This document shows, piece after piece, positions 18,779-28,787 of a DNA stretch of 40,236 nt (within the stretch, counting starts at the first letter, position 1; the number at the start of each line of letters is the position of its first letter). Where the stretch lies: NCBI GenBank assembly GCA_016220005.1, contig JACRIV010000032.1, forward strand, positions 1 to 40,236, given 5' to 3'. Origin of the DNA: Deltaproteobacteria bacterium. GTDB taxonomy: Bacteria; Desulfobacterota; Deferrimicrobia; Deferrimicrobiales; Deferrimicrobiaceae. Under the pieces are notes generated by a model. It worked only from the letters and a program-made list of their open reading frames with translations. It ran no database searches and was not told where the DNA came from. The position numbers were made by a program, and so were the translations under genes.

Positions 18779-19633
18779 ATGTCCGGGATCGACACGGATC
18801 CGCTGTCGGAGCGCCTGAGAACGATTGCACAGGATTCCCCCGACCTGGGGGAGGCGGCCGAGATCTACCGCCGTACCCTTCTGCTCCTCCGGAACGCCGA
18901 CCTGCATGTCCGTCCGTCCCCGATCACGGAAGACCTTGCGCGGGAGCGGATGGCGGCGGGCGCGCCGCTCCTCCGGGGTGAAACCCTCGAGTTCGACCTC
19001 CGGGTCGCGCGGGACTTGATGCGTGCGCTGGTCCTCGGGCTGGAAGAGCGGTGCGTCACCGACTTGAACCCGGTTCGGAGCGCACTGGAGGAGGACCGGC
19101 TGCCGGTGTCCGACCTGCTGCGGCGCGCCGCTACGGGGGACCACGGCTACGTCCAAAACGTGGCGCGCGATGCGGGGATTGCCCCCGGCCTCCTGTGGAC
19201 GCTCGCCCGGAACACGATCAAGCCGGCCCTGCGCGCATGGTGCCGGCAGCTCACGCCCCTCCTCCATCGCGCCGGCGGATGGGAGAAGGGGTACTGCTTC
19301 ATCTGCGGCGCGAACGCCGTCCTCGGAGAGCTGCAGGGGAACGACCAGGCCAGGCACCTGCGCTGCGGGCAGTGCGGAGCGGACTGGCCGGTCCGCCGGC
19401 AGCTATGCCCCCATTGCGGGAACGAGGACCATGAAACGCTCAGCCTCTTTTATCCCGACCGCCGCCGCGAAACGGTCCGGATCGAAGGGTGCGACCGCTG
19501 CGGGGGGTATCTCAAGGTGATCGCCGCCTTTGCCCCGACGCCGCCGGAACAGCTTGCGGCCGAAGACCTCGCCACCCTGCACCTGGACTATGTCGCGCAG
19601 AGACTGGGGTACGAACGCGGTCCCGTCCGATAA
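18779..19633 (+). CDS. fdhE: Formate dehydrogenase accessory protein FdhE
   Basis: KGYCFICGANAVLGEL...RHLRCGQCGADWPVRRQLCPHCGNEDHE...IEGCDRCGGYLKVI; AGGAGG SD upstream of ATG 18779. Confidence 0.92.
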   Translation: MSGIDTDPLSERLRTIAQDSPDLGEAAEIYRRTLLLLRNADLHVRPSPITEDLARERMAAGAPLLRGETLEFDLRVARDLMRALVLGLEERCVTDLNPVRSALEEDRLPVSDLLRRAATGDHGYVQNVARDAGIAPGLLWTLARNTIKPALRAWCRQLTPLLHRAGGWEKGYCFICGANAVLGELQGNDQARHLRCGQCGADWPVRRQLCPHCGNEDHETLSLFYPDRRRETVRIEGCDRCGGYLKVIAAFAPTPPEQLAAEDLATLHLDYVAQRLGYERGPVR

Positions 19634-19684
19634 GGCGCGCCGCCGGTTTGCCCGTCCTGGTTGCTGTGAAATGCCGCCGGGGGG

Positions 19685-20752
19685 TCAACCGGCGGGCGGC
19701 GGTCCTGCCGCAGCCCTCCGGTTGACGACCACCCTTCCCGGCTTCCCGACTTCGCCGTCGACGGCATACGTGAACTCATGGAACAGGCCGATCGCCCACA
19801 GGTTGGTCAGGAGATGCTGCGTGATGCGTGAGGTGGTGAACGCCGATTCTTCCCCGCACAGCGAGAGGTAGGGGACGATCTGGTCCGGGAGATGGGGGTC
19901 CAGAGCGGCGCCGGTGGAAAGATAGGCGAGAAGATCCTTCGCCGCTTCCTCCCCGATCGTCTCGGCCCGCTTCCCCAATGCCCCGAGGGAGGCGAACCCG
20001 GCGACGGTCCGCTCGGAGGCGGCGTGCAGGTACAGGTACGTCCCCTGGCCGGGGGTCGGAACGGAAAGCTCGGCCACATCCACCGGGCACTCCCCGCGGC
20101 CGAGCCCGGAATGGAGCCTGCGCAGGGCCGCGTCCCTCTGCCGTTCCGCGATCGAGGGAGGGAGGCCTCCGGTGGCGGAGCATCCGTTAATCTCCAGGAG
20201 ATCTCCTCGCTCCGTCCGTCTCAGGGGAAGGAGCGTTCCCGCAGGCTCGATCTCCGCACGGATCCTTCCGCCCCCCCGGGGATAGAACCCGTAGGACTCG
20301 ATGGACAGCGTCACGCGAGCCCCAAGCGTTGCAAGGGTCGGGACGAAGACCTTCGCGACGTAATCGTAGCAGGGGCTGAAAGGGACGTGGGTCCCCCCCA
20401 CGAGGGTGAGCGCGCTCTTCTCCTTCGCGAAAAGGAGGGCGGGGAGCAGGGCCTGGAGGAGAAGCAATGTAGAGCCGGCGGTCCCGACGTCGCAGGAATA
20501 ATCGCCCCCGGTGACCTCCCCCGGCGAGAAGACGATCTCGGTCGCGCCCCCTTTGTCCCCCTGAACCTGCGCCCCGGAGATGCGCTGCGCCGCCCGGACG
20601 CCGGTCAGGTGCTGAGGCATCAGTCCGGGCCTTTTCCGGCCTTTCCGGAGGTTGACGATCCGGAAGGGCTTCCGGAACAGGCACGACAGGGCGAGGGCGG
20701 TCCGCAGGATCTGCCCGCCCCCCTCCCCCTGACTTCCATCGATCTCGATCAT
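19685..20752 (-). CDS. rtcA: RNA 3'-terminal phosphate cyclase
   Basis: [57 protein letters not shown]-terminal [12 protein letters not shown]. Confidence 0.95.
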   Translation of the reverse strand: MIEIDGSQGEGGGQILRTALALSCLFRKPFRIVNLRKGRKRPGLMPQHLTGVRAAQRISGAQVQGDKGGATEIVFSPGEVTGGDYSCDVGTAGSTLLLLQALLPALLFAKEKSALTLVGGTHVPFSPCYDYVAKVFVPTLATLGARVTLSIESYGFYPRGGGRIRAEIEPAGTLLPLRRTERGDLLEINGCSATGGLPPSIAERQRDAALRRLHSGLGRGECPVDVAELSVPTPGQGTYLYLHAASERTVAGFASLGALGKRAETIGEEAAKDLLAYLSTGAALDPHLPDQIVPYLSLCGEESAFTTSRITQHLLTNLWAIGLFHEFTYAVDGEVGKPGRVVVNRRAAAGPPPAG

Positions 20753-21717
20753 GGGATCAACAGGACCTTGCCCGTGGTCTTTCGGCCCGCCAGCCGCCGA
20801 TGGGCCTCCGCCGCCTCGGCGAGCGGGAATTTCGCCCCGATCCGCACTTTGAGGATCGCTTCGGCCACCCAGCCGAGCACATCGTTTGCCCGCCCGAGAA
20901 GCTCCTCCCGGGTCAGCGTGTAATGGGCCAGGGAAGGCCGGGTCAGGAAAAGTCCTCCCTTGTTGTTCAGGACCTGGGGATCGAAAGGGGGCACAGGGCC
21001 GCTGGACTGTCCGTAGAGCACCAGGTACCCCCTCGGGGCGAGGCAGCCCAGGCTCTTTTCGAAGGCCGCCTGCCCGACCGAGTCGTAGACCACCTGCACA
21101 CCACGGCCGTCGGTCAGGCGCCTGACCTCGGACTCGAAATCCTGCTCGGAGTAAAGGATCACGTCGTGGGCGCCGAACGCCCGGGCGAGATCGGCCTTTT
21201 CCGGCGTGGAGACGGTGCCGATCACCCGCGCCCCGCACATCTTCGCGATCTGCACCAGCAGGAGGCCCACTCCCCCGGCCGCCGCATGGACCAGGCACGC
21301 GTCTCCGGCCTTCAAGGGGTAGCTACCGTGGGCCAGGTAATGGGCAGTCATCCCCTGGAGCATCACGGCCGCGGCGGTTTCCGAACCGATCCCTTGGGGG
21401 AGCGCAACCAGTTTCCAGGACGGAACGACCGCATACTCGGCGTAGGCGCCGATCGCTCCGGCGTACGCCACACGGTCGCCGGCCGCCACCTCGGTCACTC
21501 CCGGCCCCGTCTCCGCCACGACGCCCGCGCCCTCGTTGCCCGGCGTGAAGGGAAGCGGCGCCCGGTACAGGCCCGCCCTCTGGTAGATGTCGATGAAATT
21601 GACCCCGATGGCCTCGAGGCGGACGAGCGCCTGGCCTTCCGCAGGACGAAGAGGGGGGAGTTCCTCCAGAGACATGGCCTCGGGGCCGCCGTACTGCCGG
21701 ACTCGGATCGCTTTCAA
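20749..21717 (-). CDS. NADPH:quinone oxidoreductase (zeta-crystallin/QOR family)
   Basis: [68 protein letters not shown]. Confidence 0.93.
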   Translation of the reverse strand: MKAIRVRQYGGPEAMSLEELPPLRPAEGQALVRLEAIGVNFIDIYQRAGLYRAPLPFTPGNEGAGVVAETGPGVTEVAAGDRVAYAGAIGAYAEYAVVPSWKLVALPQGIGSETAAAVMLQGMTAHYLAHGSYPLKAGDACLVHAAAGGVGLLLVQIAKMCGARVIGTVSTPEKADLARAFGAHDVILYSEQDFESEVRRLTDGRGVQVVYDSVGQAAFEKSLGCLAPRGYLVLYGQSSGPVPPFDPQVLNNKGGLFLTRPSLAHYTLTREELLGRANDVLGWVAEAILKVRIGAKFPLAEAAEAHRRLAGRKTTGKVLLIP

Positions 21718-21804
21718 CGTTTCCTCCCTGGCGCGAAACCCGTTGCTGTGCGTTCAGCGGCGGCCCCAAGGCTTTCGAGCGGAGGTCCGTCCGCTGCAAC
21801 GCGA

Positions 21805-21830
21805 TAGATTAATTAGATTTGAATTATACT
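21805..21830. promoter_or_regulatory. AT-rich intergenic promoter region between divergent QOR and ACAD genes; TAATT-N7-AATTA inverted repeat
   Basis: TAGATTAATTAGATTTGAATTATACT in an otherwise GC-rich intergenic region. Confidence 0.4.
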
Positions 21831-21944
21831 GAATGCGTTCCCCCTGTCCCCACGCGTATCGGCCTATGCACCGATTGGATTTCGACGGAAGGGAGAATCC
21901 CATGGCGCGGACGAAACCCCTGCAATCCGAGGAGGACAGGCTCA

Positions 21945-23105
21945 ATGTTTAAAGCAATCGATTACTACGATATGGAAAGCGACCTGAGTTCCGAGGCGCG
22001 GATGATCCGGGACGCGGTCCGGGGGTTCGTCGAGCGGGAGTTCCTGCCGATCGTACGAGACCACTACCGCGCCGGCACGTTTCCCGTTCACCTCATCCTG
22101 AAGCTGGGGGAGATGGGCCTGTTGGGCGCGAACCTGAAAGGCTTCGGTCTGCCGGGGATCGACAACGTCTCCTACGGTCTGGCGATGCAGGAGCTCGAAC
22201 GGGGGGATTCGGGGCTGCGCAGCGCCGCCTCCGTCCAGGGGGCCCTCGTGATGTACCCGATCCACACGTTCGGGAGCGAGCCCCAGAAGGAGCGGTGGCT
22301 GCCGCTCCTGGGCGCGGGGAAGGCGGTGGGGTGCTTCGGCCTGACCGAGCCCGACCATGGGTCCGATCCGGGGGGGATGAAGACCAGGGCCGTCAAGGAC
22401 GGGAACGGTTATCTCCTCAACGGCACGAAGATGTGGATCACCAACGGCACGATCGCGGACGTTGCCGTGGTGTGGGCGAAGCTCGACGGCGTGGTCAGGG
22501 GGTTCCTTGTGGAGAGGGGGACGCCGGGGTTCTCCGCGCCGGAGATCAAGTCGAAGCTCTCCCTGCGCGCATCCGTTACTTCCGAGCTGATCCTTGAAGA
22601 CGTCCGGGTGCCCGGGGAGAACCTTCTGCCCGGGGCGCGGGGCCTTTCGGGCCCGCTCATGTGCCTGACCCAGGCGCGGTACGGGATTGCATGGGGCGCG
22701 GTCGGCGCGGCCCTGGCCTGCTTCGACGAAGCGCTGAATTACGCCAGGGAGCGCAGGATGTTCGGGCGTACGCTCGCCTCCTTCCAGCTCACCCAGGCCA
22801 AGATCGCCGACATGGCGACCGAGATCACGAAGGCCCAGCTCCTGGCCCTGAAGCTCGGCCGGCTGAAGGACGCCGGGGCGATGCGCCCCCAGCAGGTAAA
22901 CATGGCCAAGCGTAATAACGTGCGCACGGCACTGGAAGTGGCCCGCACCGCCCGCGGGATGCTGGGGGCCAACGGGATCAGCGACGAATACCAGGCGATG
23001 CGGCACATGTGCAACCTCGAATCCGTGGACACCTACGAGGGGACCTACGAGATCCACACCCTGGTCCTGGGAAAGGATCTCACCGGGATCGATGCCGTAT
23101 CGTGA
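21945..23105 (+). CDS. Acyl-CoA dehydrogenase (glutaryl-CoA dehydrogenase-like)
   Basis: GFGLPGIDNVSYGLAMQELERGDSGLRSAASVQGALVMYPI; CFGLTEPDHGSDPGGMKTRA; ESVDTYEGTYEIHTLVLGKDLTGI. Confidence 0.93.
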   Translation: MFKAIDYYDMESDLSSEARMIRDAVRGFVEREFLPIVRDHYRAGTFPVHLILKLGEMGLLGANLKGFGLPGIDNVSYGLAMQELERGDSGLRSAASVQGALVMYPIHTFGSEPQKERWLPLLGAGKAVGCFGLTEPDHGSDPGGMKTRAVKDGNGYLLNGTKMWITNGTIADVAVVWAKLDGVVRGFLVERGTPGFSAPEIKSKLSLRASVTSELILEDVRVPGENLLPGARGLSGPLMCLTQARYGIAWGAVGAALACFDEALNYARERRMFGRTLASFQLTQAKIADMATEITKAQLLALKLGRLKDAGAMRPQQVNMAKRNNVRTALEVARTARGMLGANGISDEYQAMRHMCNLESVDTYEGTYEIHTLVLGKDLTGIDAVS

Positions 23106-23171
23106 CGGGTTTGCGCAACGAAACCGCAGTCCCGCCGGGGGAATCATATCACGGGAATAGGAGGTGTCCCG

Positions 23172-24194
23172 ATGGCCGCCCACGAACTCGAATCCGTCGC
23201 AAGGTCTTTGGTCGCGGAGGGGAAAGGGATCCTTGCCGCGGACGAGAGCTCTCCCACCATCGAGAAGCGGTTCCGGACGATCAACATTCCTTCCACCGAG
23301 GAGAACCGCCGGTCCTACCGGGAGCTGCTGTTCACGACCCCCGGCATCCCGGAATTCATCAGCGGCGTCATCCTGTTCGACGAGACCCTCCGGCAGAAGG
23401 CACGGGACGGCGTCCCCTTCCCGGAGCTCCTCTCCCGGCAGGGGATCGTCCCCGGCATCAAGGTCGACAAGGGGGCGAAGGACCTGGCCGGCTTTCCCGG
23501 CGAGAAGATCACCGAGGGGCTCGACGGCCTGCGGAGCCGCTTCGCGGAGTACCGGGGCCTGGGCGCCCGTTTCGCCAAGTGGCGCGCCGTGATCGCCATC
23601 GGCGAGGGCATTCCCACGGCGTACTGCCTCAAGGCCAACGCCCGCGCGCTTGCGCGGTACGCCGCCCTGTGCCAGGAAGCGGGGCTTGCGCCGATCGTCG
23701 AGCCGGAAGTCCTCATGGACGGCCCGCACACCCTCGAGTGTTGCGAAGAGGTCACCACGGAGGCGCTGCGCCTCGTATTTTCCGAGCTTCTCGAGCACAG
23801 GGTGGCGCTTGAGGGGATGCTGCTCAAGCCCAACATGGTGGTCTCCGGGAAGGGCTGTCCGAAGCAGGCCGGCGTCGGCGAAGTCGCGGAAACGACTATC
23901 CGCTGCCTGCGCCGGGTCGTCCCCCCGGCGGTTCCCGGAATCGTCTTCCTCTCCGGTGGACAGACCGCCGAGCAGGCGACCGAGCACCTGAGCGCCATGA
24001 ACGCCTTGGGCGGGTACCCGTGGGAGCTCTCGTTCTCCTACGGGCGCGCGCTGCAGGATCCGGTCCTCAAAGCGTGGAAAGGGGAATTCGCCAACCTCCC
24101 GGCGGCCCAGAGCGTCTTCCACCATCGCGCAAAGTGCAACGGCGCAGCACGTTACGGCCGGTACACGAGGGAGATGGAGAAGTCGGCCGCCTGA
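23172..24194 (+). CDS. Class I fructose-bisphosphate aldolase (eukaryotic-like family)
   Basis: GKGILAADESSPTIEKRFRTINIPSTEENRRSYRELLFTTPG; VPGIKVDKG; LEGMLLKPNMV; IVFLSGGQTAEQATEHLSAMN. Confidence 0.95.
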   Translation: MAAHELESVARSLVAEGKGILAADESSPTIEKRFRTINIPSTEENRRSYRELLFTTPGIPEFISGVILFDETLRQKARDGVPFPELLSRQGIVPGIKVDKGAKDLAGFPGEKITEGLDGLRSRFAEYRGLGARFAKWRAVIAIGEGIPTAYCLKANARALARYAALCQEAGLAPIVEPEVLMDGPHTLECCEEVTTEALRLVFSELLEHRVALEGMLLKPNMVVSGKGCPKQAGVGEVAETTIRCLRRVVPPAVPGIVFLSGGQTAEQATEHLSAMNALGGYPWELSFSYGRALQDPVLKAWKGEFANLPAAQSVFHHRAKCNGAARYGRYTREMEKSAA

Positions 24195-24215
24195 AATCGG
24201 AACACCTTCCGGTTT
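24194..24215 (+). terminator. Terminator-like hairpin at aldolase stop
   Basis: AAATCGGAA-CACC-TTCCGGTTT (9 bp, one T-G wobble); no long T tract. Confidence 0.5.
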
Positions 24216-24250
24216 AATTCATCTAAAAAAAGAATAGCGAACGCGGATCA

Positions 24251-24318
24251 CGCGGCAAGGCGAATAAATGGGGCTGCGCAAAACGTCTGCTTTCAAGGAC
24301 GGTTCCCGCATCCGCGGG
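24251..24318 (+). other. Candidate structured leader: three successive short hairpins upstream of lipoprotein gene
   Basis: CGCGGC/GCTGCG (24251-24256/24273-24278), CGTC/GACG (24284-24287/24298-24301), CCCGC/GCGGG (24305-24309/24314-24318). Confidence 0.3.
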
Positions 24319-24353
24319 GGGACGTAAAAAACGAGAGGAAGGGGTGTGGAGGA

Positions 24354-24821
24354 ATGCGACGGGGAGTGATATTTCCGGTGGTTCTGGCATTTGTGTTTTC
24401 CGGGTGCGCCACAATGGGGCCGAAAGAGCAGGCGGGCACGGTCATCGGCGGCGCCGGCGGCGCCCTGATCGGGTCGCAGGTGGGCGGCGGCAGCGGCCGC
24501 CTGGTGGGCGTCGCCATCGGGACGCTGGCCGGCGCCCTGATCGGGCAGGAGATCGGCAAGTCTCTGGACCGGGCGGACAGGCAGGCGATGGAGTCAAGCG
24601 CCCAGCGCGCCCTGGAGTACAACAAGACGAACGAGCCCTCCACCTGGCATAACCCCGACTCCGGGCACAGGGGGTCGACTACCCCTCGCCGGACCTACCG
24701 CACGGCGGAGGGGAGATACTGCCGGGAGTACCAGCAGACGGTCATCATCGGGGGTGAAGAGCACCAGGCGTACGGGACGGCCTGCAGGCAGCCCGACGGA
24801 AGCTGGAAGATCGTGAAGTAG
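24354..24821 (+). CDS. Glycine-zipper outer membrane lipoprotein (17 kDa antigen-like)
   Basis: Lipobox LAFVFSGCATMG; GTVIGGAGGALIGSQVGGGSGRLVGVAIGTLAGALIGQEIGKSLD. Confidence 0.88.
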   Translation: MRRGVIFPVVLAFVFSGCATMGPKEQAGTVIGGAGGALIGSQVGGGSGRLVGVAIGTLAGALIGQEIGKSLDRADRQAMESSAQRALEYNKTNEPSTWHNPDSGHRGSTTPRRTYRTAEGRYCREYQQTVIIGGEEHQAYGTACRQPDGSWKIVK

Positions 24822-24826
24822 ATGCC

Positions 24827-25729
24827 ATGAAGGTCTTCGTTACCGGCGCCACCGGGTACATCGGCTTCAATGTGGCGCAGGCGTTCCGCCGGGCCGGCCA
24901 CGAAGTGTTCGGCCTCGTCCGCAGCGAGGAGAAGTCCAGGGCGCTCGCCCGGAGCGAGATCCACCCCGTTCTGGGCAGCATGCAGGAGCCCGAAAGCTAT
25001 TCCGACGCCGCGGCGGAATGCTCCGTGCTTGTCCACGCCGCCGCCGATCTTTCGGCGGACACGGTGGCGCTCGACAAGAGGACGGTGGAGACTCTGCTCG
25101 ACGCCGCCTGGAAAGGTCCCCGTCCCAAGACCGTCATCTATACCAGCGGGGTCTGGGTGCACGGCCACACCGGCGCGCGGATGGTGGACGAGACCGCGCC
25201 CCTCGATCCGCCGAAGCTGGTGAGCTGGCGGCCGGCGGTGGAGCAGGAGGTGCTGACCGCCCCGGGGATCAAGGGGCTGGTCCTTCGGCCCGGGTGCGTC
25301 TACGGCAGGCAGGGCGGCATGACGGGGATGTGGTTCGGCGGCGCATGCAAGGAAAAATCCCTGCGGGTGGTGGGCGACGGGAACAACCACTGGGCGATGG
25401 TCCACGTGGACGACCTGGCGGAAGGGTACCTCCTCGCCGGGGAGCGGGGGTACGGAGGCGAGATCTTCAACCTCACCGACCGCTCCCGCGCCTCCGTGGG
25501 TGTGATGACCAGGGCCGCGGCCTGCGCCGCGGGTTATGCCGGAAAGATCGAGTTCGTCCCCGCCGCCGAAGCGGCGAAGACGATGGGGGATTTCGCCGAG
25601 TGCCTCGACCTCGACCAGCACGTGGACGCCCGCAAGGCGGTCCGCCTGCTGGGATGGCAGCCCCGGCACGGCGGCTTTGTGGACGAGGTCGAGACCTACT
25701 TCGCGGCCTGGAAGGCCTGCCAGGGCTGA
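24827..25729 (+). CDS. NAD-dependent epimerase/dehydratase (SDR)
   Basis: MKVFVTGATGYIGFNVAQAFRRAGHEVFGLVR. Confidence 0.92.
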   Translation: MKVFVTGATGYIGFNVAQAFRRAGHEVFGLVRSEEKSRALARSEIHPVLGSMQEPESYSDAAAECSVLVHAAADLSADTVALDKRTVETLLDAAWKGPRPKTVIYTSGVWVHGHTGARMVDETAPLDPPKLVSWRPAVEQEVLTAPGIKGLVLRPGCVYGRQGGMTGMWFGGACKEKSLRVVGDGNNHWAMVHVDDLAEGYLLAGERGYGGEIFNLTDRSRASVGVMTRAAACAAGYAGKIEFVPAAEAAKTMGDFAECLDLDQHVDARKAVRLLGWQPRHGGFVDEVETYFAAWKACQG

Positions 25730-25746
25730 ACCGTGAGGCCGCGGAC

Positions 25747-26733
25747 GTGAAGGCGGTCCTCCTGTCCGGTTTCGGCGGCGTGGAGGTGCTGCGCATCGGC
25801 AGCCACGCCGATCCCGTCCCGGGGGACGGCGATCTGCTGGTGCGGGTCCGGGCGACCGCCCTGAACCGCGCGGACCTGCTGCAGCGGAGAGGGAAGTATC
25901 CACCGCCGAAGGGCGCTCCGGAAATCCTCGGGCTGGAGATGGCGGGGGAGGTGATCGAGGCGGGGCAAGCCTGCCAAGGCTTTAAAAAGGGCGACCGCGT
26001 CTGCGCCCTCCTGCCGGGCGGAGGATATGCGGAACTCGCGGCGGTCCCGGCCGGGATGGCGATGCGGATTCCGGAGAACCTGACCTTCGACGAGGGGGCG
26101 GCGATCCCGGAGGCGTTCCTCACCGCCTATCAGAACCTGTTCAACCTGGGTGGACTCGTCGCGGGCGCCACGGTCCTCGTCCACGCGGGGGCAAGCGGCG
26201 TCGGGACGGCGGCGATCCAGTTGATCCGGGAGGCGGGGGCATTCGCGATCATCACGGCGGGATCCCCGGGCAAGATCACCCGCTGTTTGGAGCTGGGCGC
26301 GCGCGCCGGCTGGGACTACAAGGAAGGGTTTTTCGCCCCCTGGGTCGCGGAGCAGACGGAGGGGAGGGGGGCGGACCTCATCCTCGACTTCGTGGGAGCG
26401 CCCTACCTCGAGCAGAACCTCGCGTCCCTGGCGGAGGACGGGAGATTGATCGTTGTCGGCGTACTGGGGGGAGCCGTGGCCGGACGTCTGGACCTCGGCG
26501 CGCTCCTGATGAGGAGGCTGCAGATCATCGGGACCTCGTTGCGTTCCCTCCGCCGGGAGAGGAAGGTCGCCCTCACCCGGCAGTTCCGCGCCTTTGCGCT
26601 CCCGCGATTCGCGGACGGAAGGCTCAAGCCGGTCATCGATTCCGTCTACGACTGGACGGAAGTGGCGAAGGCCCACCTGCGGATGGAATCGAACGCCAAC
26701 ATCGGAAAGATCGTGCTCCGCGTCGTGGGGTGA
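25747..26733 (+). CDS. NAD(P)H quinone oxidoreductase, PIG3 family (GTG start)
   Basis: VKAVLLSGFGGVEVLRIG...RVRATALNRADLLQRRGKYPPPKGAPEILGLEMAGEV; VHAGASGVGTAAIQLI. Confidence 0.92.
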   Translation: MKAVLLSGFGGVEVLRIGSHADPVPGDGDLLVRVRATALNRADLLQRRGKYPPPKGAPEILGLEMAGEVIEAGQACQGFKKGDRVCALLPGGGYAELAAVPAGMAMRIPENLTFDEGAAIPEAFLTAYQNLFNLGGLVAGATVLVHAGASGVGTAAIQLIREAGAFAIITAGSPGKITRCLELGARAGWDYKEGFFAPWVAEQTEGRGADLILDFVGAPYLEQNLASLAEDGRLIVVGVLGGAVAGRLDLGALLMRRLQIIGTSLRSLRRERKVALTRQFRAFALPRFADGRLKPVIDSVYDWTEVAKAHLRMESNANIGKIVLRVVG

Positions 26734-26800
26734 CGGTGCCATCCCCGGCCTCACGGAGGCGTCCCTGTCACTCCTTCGCAGGCGCTCTCGCGCCGGGCCC

Positions 26801-28081
26801 TTACTTTTTCAACGCCGCCTCGAGCCTGCGGGCATTGACCGTGAGCGGCGTCAGCGGGAGGGATTGCAGCCTGCGCTCCTGGCTGTCCTCGATGACGGAT
26901 ACCGGACCGTCCATCTCGGCCTGAATTTCCTCGGTGGTGTCGCCCAGGCACAGGACGACGCCTTCGAGCACCCTCTTCCGAACGTTGATCTTGGCGTTCG
27001 CGTTTTCCGAGGATCGATCCCCGCCGGAAGCAAGCACGGTTCGCACGCCGATCGGGGAGCCGAGGGTGCCGGCTTCGATTCCCGAAAGGGCGATGCATTC
27101 CCCTCCCGAGATTACTCCCTTCGGGACGATGATGCACGCGCCGGACCGGATCCTGGAATTGCGGATCTCCGACTCCACCGTCACGTTCCCCCCGCATTCG
27201 ACGACGACCTCGTTGAGGAACCGGGCAAACAGATTCCCCGTGCAGACGATGGCGCCCTTGCCCTGACCGGACATGCCCCCGATCGTGATGTTCCCGCCCG
27301 AACGGATCTGGCAGTTCCCGGCGTTTCCCGAGACTTTGATTCCTTTCGTTGAGGAAATCTTGAATCCGTCCAGCACGTCCCCGCGTACGTCGACGAAACC
27401 GGCGAAGTCGATGTTGCCGATCTCGTAATCCACATCCCCGTTGACGACGAAGCCGCTCTCCACCGATACCGTATTGCCGTCGTAGACGACCCGCCCTTCC
27501 GCCGTGGCGATGATCTTCTTCCCGTCCTCCTCAAGGCGGATCCCCCGCCCGATGGTGAGCCGAATCGGCTTGACGGCGGGCGCGGGAACGGTCGATCCTG
27601 TCACCAGGACCCCCTGCCTCCCTTCCTCGGCAGGATGCAGCAGGGCGATCTCCGCCCCGGGCTGAACGTTCGTGAAGGAATGGGGGTTGTGGAAGTCGAT
27701 CACGCCGTCTTCGTCTTCCTTATACTCGGCCAGCCCGGTGTGGGGGCGGACGATGAACTCGACCCAGCCGTCGCGGCCTGGTTCGGCCCGCATCCCTCTG
27801 GCCAGCGGGACTTCCTTCTGAGGCTTTCCGGAACAGGCGTTTCGGGTGAACGAGGAAACGGCCTCAAGATCGATCCCCTGACGGATCCCGCAACGGTTCA
27901 GCAGGTCCAGCAGGTTCGAATCGTTGATGAAGCTGCCCGCGCCTTTCGGTTCGAGCGAGCATCGGCATTCCAGTCCGCCGTCGACAAGCTCGACGTCGAA
28001 GGTGTACGACTCATGTTCCACTCTGCCCGCGATTACGCCGCTCGCCGCGTCCATCGCCATCTCCAAACCGGAATGTCTCAA
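26801..28081 (-). CDS. FapA/DUF342 family protein
   Basis: Beta-helix-like C-terminal repeats: GDVDYEIGNIDFAGFVDVRGDVLDGFKISSTKGIKVSGNAGNCQIRSGGNITIGGMSGQGKGAIVCTGNLFARFLNEVVVECGGNVTVESEIRNSRIRSG. Confidence 0.88.
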   Translation of the reverse strand: MRHSGLEMAMDAASGVIAGRVEHESYTFDVELVDGGLECRCSLEPKGAGSFINDSNLLDLLNRCGIRQGIDLEAVSSFTRNACSGKPQKEVPLARGMRAEPGRDGWVEFIVRPHTGLAEYKEDEDGVIDFHNPHSFTNVQPGAEIALLHPAEEGRQGVLVTGSTVPAPAVKPIRLTIGRGIRLEEDGKKIIATAEGRVVYDGNTVSVESGFVVNGDVDYEIGNIDFAGFVDVRGDVLDGFKISSTKGIKVSGNAGNCQIRSGGNITIGGMSGQGKGAIVCTGNLFARFLNEVVVECGGNVTVESEIRNSRIRSGACIIVPKGVISGGECIALSGIEAGTLGSPIGVRTVLASGGDRSSENANAKINVRKRVLEGVVLCLGDTTEEIQAEMDGPVSVIEDSQERRLQSLPLTPLTVNARRLEAALKK

Positions 28082-28216
28082 CCCAGATTTACGTAATTGG
28101 TTTTGCCTTTCCTGGCAGTCTGCTTTTTTCCTTTTTCAGCTTTTCGATACCGTGAGTTCCGATCGATTGCCCAACTATCTTATCGGCAGAAATTCCGCAA
28201 AACCTTACCTTTGCAA

Positions 28217-28693
28217 TCAACGGATCTGGCCGCGCACCTCTCCGCCCGGCATCTGCTTCGTGTGGATGTTGACGTACGCCTCGCCCGCCTTGAGCTTCCC
28301 GATCAGGGCGCTGAGCGGCTTCCCCTTAAGGTTGCCCTGCAGGTTCTCCGCCTTGATGTCCCCCTCCGCCAGGGTGCCTTCGAACCTGCCTTCCTTGAGC
28401 ATTGGAGGCGGGCCGGGCGGATACAGCCACGCGGCGACCGGGCCGTCCTTCCCCTCCGGCGCGAGATGGATGTGCCCCATCTGGACATTTTCGATGTTGG
28501 AGACGGTGACCTTGTAGTGCAGGGCGGTTCCGTCCTTGCTCAGTTCAAAGGTCGACATCCCGGAAGCCATGCTGCCCCCGATCCCCTTCATGTCCGCCAC
28601 GAAATTGTGCTGGGAATCCGCTGAGGCGGCGAGGGCTCCGGCAAGAACGAACAGGGTGGCCAGCAAGCCAGACAGCAGACAGGACTTTCGCAT
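28217..28693 (-). CDS. CHRD domain exported protein
   Basis: Signal peptide MRKSCLLSGLLATLFVLAGALAASA; YKVTVSNIENVQMGHIHLAPEGKDGPVAAWLYP...AYVNIHTKQMPGGEVRGQI. Confidence 0.88.
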   Translation of the reverse strand: MRKSCLLSGLLATLFVLAGALAASADSQHNFVADMKGIGGSMASGMSTFELSKDGTALHYKVTVSNIENVQMGHIHLAPEGKDGPVAAWLYPPGPPPMLKEGRFEGTLAEGDIKAENLQGNLKGKPLSALIGKLKAGEAYVNIHTKQMPGGEVRGQIR

Positions 28694-28743
28694 ATTCCCC
28701 CCTTTCCGGATCACTTCAGGGTTGCGGTTCCTTGGAACGGTTG

Positions 28744-28787
28744 GTCGCCGCCCCAGCCCACGGAGCCGGGTCGGCGACGTTTTTTTT
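28744..28787 (+). terminator. Strong hairpin followed by T8 (plus-strand terminator geometry), lying in the 5' leader region of the minus-strand CHRD gene
   Basis: GTCGCCG(28744-28750)...CGGCGAC(28772-28778) then GTTTTTTTT. Confidence 0.55.

Noticed and set aside
24241-24330. Calling a c-di-GMP (GEMM) riboswitch
   Set aside because: Only loosely similar phrases; the GCAAACC...ACGCAAAGCC core is not matched, so reported only as an unidentified structured leader
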